Notes under the pieces: model-generated
The model's database searches: none
What the model was told of the DNA's origin: nothing
Seen by the model: only the letters and a program-made list of their open reading frames with translations
Translations under genes and position numbers: made by a program
Source: Lysobacteraceae bacterium PS02340
GTDB taxonomy: Bacteria > Pseudomonadota > Gammaproteobacteria > Xanthomonadales > Xanthomonadaceae
NCBI GenBank assembly: GCA_029959605.1
Contig: JASCOC010000002.1
Location: 62,001-126,000, forward strand
Length of the DNA stretch: 64,000 bases
Direction of reading: 5' to 3'
Shown: positions 36,512-44,914 of the stretch, piece by piece
Numbering within the stretch: position 1 is the first letter of the stretch
Layout: every line of letters begins with the position of its first letter

Positions 36512-37411
36512 TCAGTCCAGCGACTCCGAAAGCCGGAATTTCGATTCGAAACGTCGCGGGCGTCCGTCCAGCGGATCGTCGAACGTGAGCGTACGCGCCA
36601 ACAGCTGCAGTGGCGGGCGGTCGACGTCGGCCTCGTCCTGCAGCGTCGGATACCAGGGGTCGTGCAGGATCGGCGCGCAGAGCGCAGCCATGTGCACGCG
36701 CAACTGGTGCTTGCGTCCGCTGACCGGCGACAGGGCGTAGCGCCACGTCCGGGTGCCGCGTTCGCGCACATCGATGTGCGTCTCGCTATTCGGCATGCCG
36801 TCGACCTCGGCCATGCGGAAGAACGGGTCGCCGCGTTCGATGCGGCTGTGGCGCGTCATCGGGAAGACGCGTCCGGGCAACGGCGGCGCCAGCGCCTCGT
36901 AGGTCTTGGTGATGCGCGATTCGCGGAACAGCGCCTGATATGCGGCGCGACTCGTGGGATCGGCCGAGAACAACACCAGCCCGGCCGTGCCGCGATCGAT
37001 GCGGTGCAGCGGCACGAGATCGGAGTTCCCGAGCGTCGCGACCAGTCGCGTCAGCAGGGTCTGGGTGACGAAGGCGCCGGTCGGCGCGACCGGCAGACCA
37101 TGCGGCTTGTCGGCGACCACGAGGTGCGCATCGACATGCAGGATGCGTTCGACCGCATCGATCACCGGCTCGTCGACGACTTCGCGGTAGTAGCCGATCT
37201 CGGCGCCGAGGCGATACGGCGTCTGCGCCGTGACCGGATCGCCCTGCGCATCGAGCACCCTGCCCCGCGCGATGCGGTCGCGCCAGATCGACGGATCGAT
37301 CTGCGAAAAGTGCGCGACCAGCGCATCGAGGACGGTGGGCCACGGACCCGGCGGCAGTTGCAGCCGGCTCGCCGGCACGCCGCCCCGCGGCGGAAACCGC
37401 GGGCGGCTCAT
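36512..37411 (-). CDS. RluA family pseudouridine synthase
   Basis: 299-residue RNA-modifying enzyme. The catalytic motif is HRIDRGTAGLVLFS, with the essential aspartate. ILHVDAHLVVADKPHGLPVAPT comes earlier, and KHQLRVHMAALCAPILHDPWYP is the C-terminal motif of the RluA fold. No S4 domain is apparent at the N-terminus, where about 80 residues are helical. The position modified (23S rRNA or tRNA) cannot be told from sequence. Its ATG lies 15 bases after the RIO kinase stop, so the two are likely cotranscribed. Confidence 0.88.
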   Translation of the reverse strand: MSRPRFPPRGGVPASRLQLPPGPWPTVLDALVAHFSQIDPSIWRDRIARGRVLDAQGDPVTAQTPYRLGAEIGYYREVVDEPVIDAVERILHVDAHLVVADKPHGLPVAPTGAFVTQTLLTRLVATLGNSDLVPLHRIDRGTAGLVLFSADPTSRAAYQALFRESRITKTYEALAPPLPGRVFPMTRHSRIERGDPFFRMAEVDGMPNSETHIDVRERGTRTWRYALSPVSGRKHQLRVHMAALCAPILHDPWYPTLQDEADVDRPPLQLLARTLTFDDPLDGRPRRFESKFRLSESLD

Positions 37412-37426
37412 GCGCGCGAACGCAGA

Positions 37427-38284
37427 TCAGTCGGTTTCATCGGCCTCTTCGCGGCCCTGCTGGCGGATCACCGCTTCCTGGCGCGCATCCTCGATCGACC
37501 ACAGGATCGCGCCGGTGTCAGCCTTGCGCGTGTCGAACACGAACGTGCCGGTCAGCGGCGTATCGGCCTTCAGGTCACCCGCCTCGTACAGCGCCCACAT
37601 CTCCTCGCCGTAATGCGTGTCGGCAAGCTCCGGCGCGAAGCGCGCGAGCGTGTCGCGGATGTTGTGCACGTCGCGCAGCAGCATGTCGCGCGCGGCGTTG
37701 TTGCCGGCCGCGCTGACGACCTGCGGGAAATCGATCAGCACCGGGCCGTCGGGCGTGGCCAGCACGTTGTACTCGGACAGATCGCCGTGGACCATGCCCA
37801 GCACCAGCATCCGTACGACGTCGCGCACCAGCATCTGATGCCATTCGCGGGCCTGGTCGGGTTCGAGATCCACCTCGGCCAGGCGCGGCGCGCTGAAGCC
37901 GTCGGCGTCGGTGACCAGATCCATCAGCAGCACGCCGTGGAAGAAACCGTAGGGCTGCGGCACGCGCACGCCGGCCTCGGCCAAGGCGTAGAGCGCATCG
38001 ACCTCGGTGGTCTTCCACGCGGCTTCCTGCTCGCGGCGGCCGAACTTGGTCGCCTTGCCCATCGCACGCTGCTCGCGGCTGCCGCGGACCTTGCGGCCTT
38101 CCTGGTACTGCACGCGCGCCTGGAAACTGCGCTGCGCCATGTCCTTGTAGACCTTCGCGCAGCGCACCTCGTTGCCGACCTGGACGACGTAGACCGATGC
38201 CTCCTTGCCGCTCTTGAGCGGGCGCAGCACGGCGTCGATGATGCCGTCCTCGATCAGTGGCTGCAGTCCCTGCGGGATCTTCAT
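37427..38284 (-). CDS. RIO-type serine protein kinase
   Basis: 285-residue atypical kinase of the RIO1 family. The nucleotide loop is PLKSGKEASVYVVQVG (about 23-38), with lysine in CAKVYK. The catalytic loop is MVHGDLSEYN and the metal-binding motif VLIDFPQ. In eukaryotes and archaea RIO kinases act in ribosome maturation; bacterial roles are poorly known. Pairing with an rRNA/tRNA pseudouridine synthase in one operon fits a link to RNA or ribosomes (inference). ATG at 38284; the C-terminal ~60 residues are acidic and lie outside the kinase core. Confidence 0.9.
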   Translation of the reverse strand: MKIPQGLQPLIEDGIIDAVLRPLKSGKEASVYVVQVGNEVRCAKVYKDMAQRSFQARVQYQEGRKVRGSREQRAMGKATKFGRREQEAAWKTTEVDALYALAEAGVRVPQPYGFFHGVLLMDLVTDADGFSAPRLAEVDLEPDQAREWHQMLVRDVVRMLVLGMVHGDLSEYNVLATPDGPVLIDFPQVVSAAGNNAARDMLLRDVHNIRDTLARFAPELADTHYGEEMWALYEAGDLKADTPLTGTFVFDTRKADTGAILWSIEDARQEAVIRQQGREEADETD

Positions 38285-38369
38285 GGTGCCGTGGGGCTCC
38301 GGGTGTGGCCCGACATTGTGCGGCCTGCGTCGGCCGCGCGCCCGAACGGCACCCGACCGGCGCGACGCC

Positions 38370-40523
38370 TCAGCGTGCGGGCAACCCCATCTCCTCGAGC
38401 AGCGCCGGCGCCGGATACACCTTGGCCATCAGCCAGCGCATGTAGCGCATGTCGACGTGGATCGCGCGCTTGTAGCGCGGATCGAACCACCAGCTCGCGC
38501 TGACGGACTCCCAGTTGCTGTCGAAATTCAGGCCGACCAGTTCGCCACGCGCATTGAGCACCGGCGAGCCCGAGTTGCCGCCGGTGGTGTCGAGGTTGGT
38601 CAGGAAGTTCACCGGCTGGGTGCCGAGCGAGGCTTCGGCGGTGCCTTCGAAGTCGCCCTTGGCGATCGCGTCGAGCAGCGGCTGCGGCGCGTCGAATGGC
38701 ACCTGGCCGGTGTTCTTTTCGACGATGCCGGCGACGGTGGTCACCGGCGAGAACGCCACCGCATCGCGCGGGGCCAGCGCTTCCACCTTGCCGTAGCTGA
38801 CGCGCAGCGTGCCGTTGGCATCCGGATACACCGCGCGGCCCTGCTGCGCGCGCCAGGCGAACAGCGCACGCATGTAGGCCGGGCGCAGCCGCAGCTGTTC
38901 GCCTTCGCGGGTCTTACGCGCGTCTTCGGCATCGAGCTGCGCGGCGACCAGCTGCGCGGCCAGCGCGAGCAGCGGATCGTCGGCCAGCGGACGACCGGCG
39001 CGGGCATCGGCGAAACGCGACAGACGCTGCGCCTCTTCGCCCAGCGTCGTGCGCGCGTAGACCGTGTCCAGCGCCGTCTTCAGCGATTCGGGTGTGCGGC
39101 CGAACGCGGCATCGAACGCCGGCAGGCGCTGCGCATCGGGCAACTGCTGGTAACGGCCGACCAGCACGCCGAGCACGGCCTTCTCCGCCGACGGCGCATA
39201 GCGACGCTGGGCCTGGCGCAACACGCCTTCGATCAGCGCATGGTCGCGCTGCTGGTAGCCGGTCTCGCGCGCGGCATCGTCGGCCTTCGCCGATTCGATG
39301 CGCAGGCGTTCGAGCAGCAACGCCGAGCGCAGCAGCTGGGTCTGGCTGGCGACGAGGGTCAGCAACTGGTCGCGCGCGCCTGCGGCATCGGCTTCGCCGA
39401 GGATCGCCTGCAGGGCCGCGATGTCGCTCGCGTCCTCGCCGGTGGTCGCAGCCAGCATCGCGGCCTCGTCCTCGCCGCGCAGGCGCACCGCGTCGCTGCG
39501 CAGCAGGCCCTCGAACTCGCCCGCCGCGCGCTTGCGGTTGTTCTTCAGCGACTGCAGCTGCGAGGCGTAGCGCGTGCGGATGTCGGCGTCATCGGCGCCG
39601 GCGGTCTCGACGGCGTCGATCAGCGCATCGAACACCGCCACGCGCTGCGGCAGCACGCGCGCGACCTGGGCATCGAACTCGGCCGCGGTGCGATGGCGGA
39701 AGGTCGTGCCGGGATAGCCGGCGAGCATCGCGTAATCGCCCGCGTGCAGGCCGCCGCGGGCGATCTGCAGATGCGCCGGCGGCGCGTACGGCACGTTGTC
39801 GGCGCTGTAGTCGGCCGGCTTGCCGTCGCGGCCCACATAGGCGCGCAGCAGGGTGAAATCGCCGGTGTGGCGCGGCCACATGAAATTGTCGATCTCGTCG
39901 CCGTAGTTGCCGATCGCACGGGGTGGCGCATAGACCAGACGCACGTCGCGCAGCTCCAGCTGGCGGATGCGATAGAAGTCGGTGCCGTAATACATGTTGG
40001 CGACGCTGCAGCGCACCTCGCCGGACGCCTCGCACGCGGCGACGATGCGTTTGCCGGCGGCGTCCACCGCATCGAAGTACGCACGACCGGTCTTGCCACG
40101 CGCCTCGGCCAGCACTTCATCGGTGACCTTGTCGAAGCCGACCGTCACCAGCACGCGGAAGTCGGGATTCGAAGGCCGCTCGTCGCCTCGGCCTTCGGCG
40201 ATGAAGCCGCCGTCGATGATGTTGCGCTCGGCGCTGCTGTTGTACTGGATCACGCCATAGGCGACGTGGTGGTTGGTCAGCAGCAGGCCTTCGTCGGAGA
40301 CGAAGGCGCCGGTGCCACCGCCGACCTTGACCACGGCGCTGAGCGGCGGCGCGGTGACGTCGGCCAGCGCGTCGGCGCGTCCGCGGAACCCCGCCTCGCG
40401 CATCGGCTTGGCGATGTCCGGCAGCTGGGTCGGCATCCACATGCCTTCATCGGCATGTGCGGTCACGGCGGACAGCGCGAGGCCGGCGGCAAGCGCGGCG
40501 GTGGCGGGACGGCGGAGCGGCAT
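38370..40523 (-). CDS. S46 family dipeptidyl-peptidase (DPP7/DPP11 type)
   Basis: Periplasmic serine exopeptidase that removes dipeptides from peptide N-termini. The 717 residues start with a signal peptide (about 24 residues, cleavage after AHA). The catalytic triad is visible: His in LLTNHHVAYG, Asp in GDEIDNFMWPRHTGDF and Ser in TTGGNSGSPVLN. The middle ~350 residues are helical, as in the family. In LNFDSNWE the residue after NFD, an S1-pocket position that as I recall is arginine in DPP11 and glycine in DPP7, is serine, which argues against acidic-residue specificity. ATG at 40523; longer in-frame starts spoil the signal peptide. Confidence 0.93.
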   Translation of the reverse strand: MPLRRPATAALAAGLALSAVTAHADEGMWMPTQLPDIAKPMREAGFRGRADALADVTAPPLSAVVKVGGGTGAFVSDEGLLLTNHHVAYGVIQYNSSAERNIIDGGFIAEGRGDERPSNPDFRVLVTVGFDKVTDEVLAEARGKTGRAYFDAVDAAGKRIVAACEASGEVRCSVANMYYGTDFYRIRQLELRDVRLVYAPPRAIGNYGDEIDNFMWPRHTGDFTLLRAYVGRDGKPADYSADNVPYAPPAHLQIARGGLHAGDYAMLAGYPGTTFRHRTAAEFDAQVARVLPQRVAVFDALIDAVETAGADDADIRTRYASQLQSLKNNRKRAAGEFEGLLRSDAVRLRGEDEAAMLAATTGEDASDIAALQAILGEADAAGARDQLLTLVASQTQLLRSALLLERLRIESAKADDAARETGYQQRDHALIEGVLRQAQRRYAPSAEKAVLGVLVGRYQQLPDAQRLPAFDAAFGRTPESLKTALDTVYARTTLGEEAQRLSRFADARAGRPLADDPLLALAAQLVAAQLDAEDARKTREGEQLRLRPAYMRALFAWRAQQGRAVYPDANGTLRVSYGKVEALAPRDAVAFSPVTTVAGIVEKNTGQVPFDAPQPLLDAIAKGDFEGTAEASLGTQPVNFLTNLDTTGGNSGSPVLNARGELVGLNFDSNWESVSASWWFDPRYKRAIHVDMRYMRWLMAKVYPAPALLEEMGLPAR

Positions 40524-40683
40524 ACGGGGATCCGGTAGAAACTGGCGAGCCGCGACCATAGCCAGCGGTCGCGGCCGGGGCAACGGTCGGAGGTCATGGA
40601 GCAGCGGCGGATCGGTGCGCGCGCGTGCGGTCAATGCCGATGCGACCCGCCCGGGCCCCTTCCCTTCGGACCAACGGTTTCGC

Positions 40684-41076
40684 TCAATCGGCGTGCGGCG
40701 CCGCCGCCACCCGGGTCGCGCCGGTACCATCGCGCCGGCCATCGCTCGCCCGCAGGTACAGGCCCCGGCGGCGACAGACATCGATGTCGCTGTAGAGCAG
40801 CGTGCGGCCGTCGCGGAAGCCGATCCGGAAATCCTGGACGCAATGCGCACCGGAAATTTCCACAGTCGCCACATTGAAGCCGCCCCGCAGTGGCGCGATT
40901 GCGATCGGTACGAACCCGGGATCGCCGGCGGGCGCCGACGAGGCCGAGACGACGCTGTCGTGACTGACGTTGATCAGATCGAAGTAGCGCATCCCGGCGT
41001 CTCCGGCACGCGCATCGGAGGCATGGGACACGGTCGCGAGCAACGCGACCAGGGCGAGGGTGTGCGCGATGGACAT
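40684..41076 (-). CDS. secreted hypothetical protein
   Basis: 130-residue protein with a likely signal peptide (about 20-24 residues, MSIAHTLALVALLATVSHA). The mature part contains two cysteines spaced for one disulfide (AHCVQDF and DVCRRRG) and a short beta-rich pattern: FDLINVSHDSVVSAS, GFNVATVEISG, DFRIGFRDGRTLLYSDIDV. I do not recognise the family. The ATG at 41076 has GGAG 8 bases upstream. It is divergent from the histidine kinase gene. Confidence 0.65.
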   Translation of the reverse strand: MSIAHTLALVALLATVSHASDARAGDAGMRYFDLINVSHDSVVSASSAPAGDPGFVPIAIAPLRGGFNVATVEISGAHCVQDFRIGFRDGRTLLYSDIDVCRRRGLYLRASDGRRDGTGATRVAAAPHAD

Positions 41077-41344
41077 GGCGGTGGCTCCGGTGCAGGAATG
41101 GGACCGGAGGCAGACGATCCACGCTCCGGCACCGGCATCAGGCCGCGTCGTGGTGGCGTCGGACAGCGATTCGGGACGAATCGTCGTACGGGACGTGCCA
41201 ATCGTAGTGCGACGCCGCCATCGCTTCCGGCCCCCCGCGAATGCACCTAGGATGCGGACGTCCCCTGCAGGGGACGCGCGGCACCACGCCGACCGCACGA
41301 CCCGTACGCCACGACCGCGCAAGCGACATCGACACCGGAGCAGC

Positions 41345-42544
41345 ATGAAGATTCGCCTGGGCAGCCACGAAATCGGCCTGTTCCACTACCTCGCGCTGTG
41401 GACGGCGATCGCGGTGCTGTTCGCCCTGCAGAACAAACTCAACGGCGGTTCGCCGAACACCCGCTGGCCGCTGTGGGACGTACTCCGCTGGTCGTTGATC
41501 GTCTGGTACACCTGGGCGGCCCTTGCGCCCATCGTGTTTCGTCTGGCCGAGCGCTACCCGGTACGCGCCACGCTGCGCTTCTACGGACTGCGCACCCAGC
41601 TGCTGATCAGCCTTGGCATGACATGGCTCGCGATGATGATCGGCGCGATGGTTTCGACGCTGTTCGAGCCCAGCGGCTTCGACGAGCAGCTGGGGTACTT
41701 CATCGAGCAGCACTTCGCCATCGGACTGCTGACCTACTGGCTGCTGTTCGCGGTCCAGCAGGCCATCCATTTCCACGCCGAGAAGGCGCGACGCGAACTG
41801 GAGGCCAGCCGGCTGGCCACCGACCTCGCGCAATCGCGCCTGCTGGCGCTCAAGTCGCAGCTGCAGCCGCACTTCCTGTTCAACACATTGCACGCCATCG
41901 TGACCCTGCTCGACGAAGACAAGGCTTCCGCCGAGGACATGCTGCTGCGCCTGAGCGAACTGCTGCGCGCATTCCTGGAGGATTACGATGGCCAGGAAAT
42001 CAGCCTGCGCCAGGAACTCGTGCTGCTGGATCTGTATCTCGGCATCCAGCGCACGCGCTTCAAGGACCGCCTGACCACGCGCATCTACATCGCGCCCGAC
42101 ACGCTCGACTGCGCGGTGCCCAGCCTGATCCTGCAGCCGATCGTCGAGAACGCGATCCACCACGGCATCGGCAAGCGCGTGGGCGCGGACTGCATCGAGA
42201 TCGAGAGCCGGCGCGAAGGCGGCACGCTCTACCTGGACGTGCGCAACCGCAACAGCACGCTCGAAGACCCGGATGCTGCCGGCGGCAAAGGCGACATGGA
42301 CCGCGATGCCACCGGGGTACCCAGCCACGGCATCGGCCTGTCCAACACCCGCCTCCGATTGCAGGAACTGTACGGCGATGCCGCGCAGGTGCGCCTGGAT
42401 ATCACCTGGCCACAGGGCGTCGCCTGCCGCATCCAGTTGCCCTTCCGCAGGTTCGAGGAAGAAGAGACGGCCGCCTCTTTCGCCGACGGCACGCATGCCG
42501 ACCCGCTCGATGACGACGACGCCCCGGAACTGCCGCGCGCATGA
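41345..42544 (+). CDS. LytS/AlgZ-type sensor histidine kinase
   Basis: 399-residue inner-membrane sensor. Four hydrophobic helices occupy about residues 12-150. The His_kinase domain follows, with the phosphoacceptor in LQPHFLFNTLHAIVTLL (near 180). The ATPase domain has the N box QPIVENAIHHGIGKRVG and G box HGIGLSNTRLRLQELYG. There is no separate input domain, so the stimulus is probably sensed in or near the membrane. The C-terminal tail is acidic. Start ATG behind GGAG, spacing 4. It overlaps the response regulator by 4 bases. Confidence 0.93.
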   Translation: MKIRLGSHEIGLFHYLALWTAIAVLFALQNKLNGGSPNTRWPLWDVLRWSLIVWYTWAALAPIVFRLAERYPVRATLRFYGLRTQLLISLGMTWLAMMIGAMVSTLFEPSGFDEQLGYFIEQHFAIGLLTYWLLFAVQQAIHFHAEKARRELEASRLATDLAQSRLLALKSQLQPHFLFNTLHAIVTLLDEDKASAEDMLLRLSELLRAFLEDYDGQEISLRQELVLLDLYLGIQRTRFKDRLTTRIYIAPDTLDCAVPSLILQPIVENAIHHGIGKRVGADCIEIESRREGGTLYLDVRNRNSTLEDPDAAGGKGDMDRDATGVPSHGIGLSNTRLRLQELYGDAAQVRLDITWPQGVACRIQLPFRRFEEEETAASFADGTHADPLDDDDAPELPRA

Positions 42545-43344
42545 GGATCACCGCACTGGTCGTCGACGATGAGCCGATCGCCCGCCTGGCCATCGTGCGC
42601 CTGCTGCGCGACGACCCGCAGATCGAGGTGATCGGCGAGTGCGGCGACGGCGTCTCCGCGGTGGAGGCGATCCGCCACGGTTCGCCGGATCTGGTGTTCC
42701 TCGACATCCAGATGCCCGGCATCACCGGACTCGACGTGGTCGCGACGATCGGCGCGGCGCGCATGCCGGCGACCGTCTTCGTGACCGCCTACGAACAATT
42801 CGCGGTGCGCGCCTTCGATGCCAACGCCGTCGACTATCTGGTCAAACCTTTCGCCCGCGAACGGTTCGCCGATGCGCTGCGCCGGGTCAAGACCCGATTG
42901 GCGGCACCGCAGGACACCAGCGCCGACACGGCCGCGCGGATCATGCAGGCGCTCGATGCCCTCCGGCAGCGCGACGACTACCTCGCGCGCATTCCGGTGC
43001 GCGAGGACGACCGCGTGGTCTTCGTCGATGTCGACGACATCATCTGGATCCGATCCAACCGCAACAGCGTGCAGATCCACGTGCCCGGCCGCGTGCACGA
43101 GCTCCGCGAAACCATGACCACGCTGCAGGCCCGTCTGGATCCGCGTCGCTTCGCGCGCGTGCATCGCTCGGCGATCATCAACATCCAGCGCATCAAGACC
43201 ATCGACCCCTGGTTCAACGGCCACCACGTGGTCACGATGGACAACGGCCAGCAGCTGCGCATGAGCCGCTATCAGAACGACACCTTCCTGCGTCTGGTGA
43301 CGACGCAGCGTCCCGGTAGCCAGGCGCCCGACACGGCCGGATAA
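42541..43344 (+). CDS. LytR/AlgR-type response regulator with LytTR DNA-binding domain
   Basis: 267-residue partner of the preceding kinase. The receiver domain (about 4-120) has the acidic pair VVDDEP, the phosphorylated Asp55 in LVFLDIQMPGITG, threonine in FVTAYEQ and lysine in YLVKPF. The LytTR domain (about 150-255) shows DDIIWIRSNRNSVQIH, RFARVHRSAIINI and GQQLRMSRYQNDTF. Its start overlaps the kinase stop (ATGA). Targets are not evident; the divergent secreted protein gene upstream of the kinase is one candidate (inference). Confidence 0.94.
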   Translation: MRITALVVDDEPIARLAIVRLLRDDPQIEVIGECGDGVSAVEAIRHGSPDLVFLDIQMPGITGLDVVATIGAARMPATVFVTAYEQFAVRAFDANAVDYLVKPFARERFADALRRVKTRLAAPQDTSADTAARIMQALDALRQRDDYLARIPVREDDRVVFVDVDDIIWIRSNRNSVQIHVPGRVHELRETMTTLQARLDPRRFARVHRSAIINIQRIKTIDPWFNGHHVVTMDNGQQLRMSRYQNDTFLRLVTTQRPGSQAPDTAG

Positions 43345-43402
43345 GCGCCAGCGGAGAGCGACTGCGGGCGCGTTCCGGGAGGCCCGTGCACCGCGATTTC
43401 GT

Positions 43403-43957
43403 CTACCGCTCGTCCGCCGGACGCACCCGCCAGACCGGCGTCATCGTGACGGTCTGCGACTCGCTCATCAGCTGCAGTTCGCCGTCCTGGATCATCGCGG
43501 TCAGGCGCATGCTCCGCTGCAGCAGACCGACCGCCTCTTCGATCTTCGCCGGGTCGAGATCGACCACGGTGAGGTTCTTCAGGCGCGTGAGCGAATTCGC
43601 GATCCGCTCCCACCAGATCTGCGCGGCGTTGCCGCTGTAGTTCACCACCACAACCTGGCGCGAGCGTCCGCTGGCCTTGCGGATGCGGCTCTCGTCCGGC
43701 TGGCCGAGATCGATCCACTGCTCGATGTCGCCGGTGTAGTCGCGGCGCCACAGATCCGGCTCTTCCTCGTTGCTGAGGCCGCGGCCGAATTCGAGGCGTT
43801 CGTCGGCGAACAGCGCGAAGGTGATCAGCCGCACCATCAGACGCGCTTCGGTCTCCGACGGGTGCTGCGCCAGCACGAGGTCGTGCGAGGCGTAGTAATG
43901 CCGGTCCATGTCGGTGACCTGGAGTTCGGCTTTGTAGACGGTGGCCTTGGGCGCCAT
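43403..43957 (-). CDS. yaeQ: YaeQ family protein
   Basis: 184-residue protein of the YaeQ family, which has a PD-(D/E)xK-like fold but no proven activity. Characteristic segments are ATVYKAELQVTDMDRHYYA, ETEARLMVRLITFALFA, LSNEEEPDLWRRDYTGDIEQWIDLG and ANSLTRLKNLTVVDL. Old reports link E. coli YaeQ with haemolysin expression in rfaH mutants, which is weak evidence for function. ATG at 43957; convergent with the response regulator gene. Confidence 0.93.
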   Translation of the reverse strand: MAPKATVYKAELQVTDMDRHYYASHDLVLAQHPSETEARLMVRLITFALFADERLEFGRGLSNEEEPDLWRRDYTGDIEQWIDLGQPDESRIRKASGRSRQVVVVNYSGNAAQIWWERIANSLTRLKNLTVVDLDPAKIEEAVGLLQRSMRLTAMIQDGELQLMSESQTVTMTPVWRVRPADER

Positions 43958-44065
43958 GAGGACGGGTCTGCGCGAGAGAGGCGCGATTGTAGGTTAAACA
44001 GGCGTCAAGGCTGGGCGCGGATGTGGTCACGGGCACATCATTCCCCGGCTGCGAGCATGCGCGCC

Positions 44066-44914
44066 ATGCCTGATCCACGCCGTTCCGCCCCCGCCCCCCT
44101 GTTTTCCGACACCACGCCGCCCGCGCTGCTCGAGCGAGTCGACGCTTGGGATCTGGCCGTCGCCGACGGTCCGGTCATCGCGACCGCGATCCACGACGGT
44201 CATGCGCTTCGCCCGTCGCTGCGCGCACGCGTCAAGCTCGACGACGATGCGCGCTGGCGCGAGGAAGACCCGCTCACCAGCCTGCTGACCCAGGTCGGCG
44301 ACACCCGACTGCGGGTGCGCCAGTCGCGCTTCGAGGTCGATCTCAACCGCCCGCGGGCCGAAGCCGTCTACACCGGTCCCGAGGCCTGCTGGGGCCTGGA
44401 TGTCTGGACTACACCGCTCGACGACGCGGAACGTGAGACGTCGCTGGCACTGCACGACCGCTTCTACGACACGATCGGTGAGCTGATCGACCGCACGGTC
44501 GCCCGTTGGGGCAGCGCGCTGCTGATCGACATTCACAGCTACAACCACCGCCGCGATGGACCCGACGCCGCGCCCGCGTCGCAGGATGCCAATCCCGACA
44601 TCGAACTCGGCATCACCACACTCGATCCCGAGCGTTGGGGCGAGACTGCGAAGCGCTTCGCCAATGTGCTGCGCCGGCATCCCGTGCGCGGCGCTTTGCC
44701 GGACGTGCGCTGCAATGTGCGCTTCCCGACCGGCGGCCACTTTCCCGAATGGGTCTTCGAGAACTGGGGCGATCGCGTCTGCACGATCTCGCCCGAGTAC
44801 AAGAAGATCTTCATGGACGAATGGAGCGGCCAGGCGGACATCCCCGCGCTGTACGCACTACGCGATGGCCTGTCGCATGCGGTCGACGCGGTGCGTCCGG
44901 AGTTCCTCAAGTGA
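44066..44914 (+). CDS. N-formylglutamate amidohydrolase family protein
   Basis: 282-residue member of the family named for N-formylglutamate deformylase of histidine breakdown. Likely metal-site residues lie in AIHDGHALRPSL and LLIDIHSYNHRRDG; RQSRFEVDLNRPRAEAVY and RFPTGGHFPEWVFENWGDRVC are further conserved-looking blocks. There is no hut cluster here. Instead the stop overlaps the GTG of the next gene by 4 bases, so this is the first gene of a coupled trio with a metalloprotease and an ATP-grasp ligase. ATGs at 44057 and 44066 are both possible starts. The substrate is probably some other N-acyl or gamma-linked compound (inference). Confidence 0.88.
   Translation: MPDPRRSAPAPLFSDTTPPALLERVDAWDLAVADGPVIATAIHDGHALRPSLRARVKLDDDARWREEDPLTSLLTQVGDTRLRVRQSRFEVDLNRPRAEAVYTGPEACWGLDVWTTPLDDAERETSLALHDRFYDTIGELIDRTVARWGSALLIDIHSYNHRRDGPDAAPASQDANPDIELGITTLDPERWGETAKRFANVLRRHPVRGALPDVRCNVRFPTGGHFPEWVFENWGDRVCTISPEYKKIFMDEWSGQADIPALYALRDGLSHAVDAVRPEFLK

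Noticed and set aside
36428-40538. Long plus-strand open frames opposite the pseudouridine synthase, RIO kinase and S46 genes
   Set aside because: Low-complexity arginine/histidine-rich translations; the minus-strand genes have full catalytic motifs.
43986-44008. TTGACG and TACAAT upstream of yaeQ as a promoter
   Set aside because: The spacer is only about 11 bases, too short for a sigma-70 promoter.
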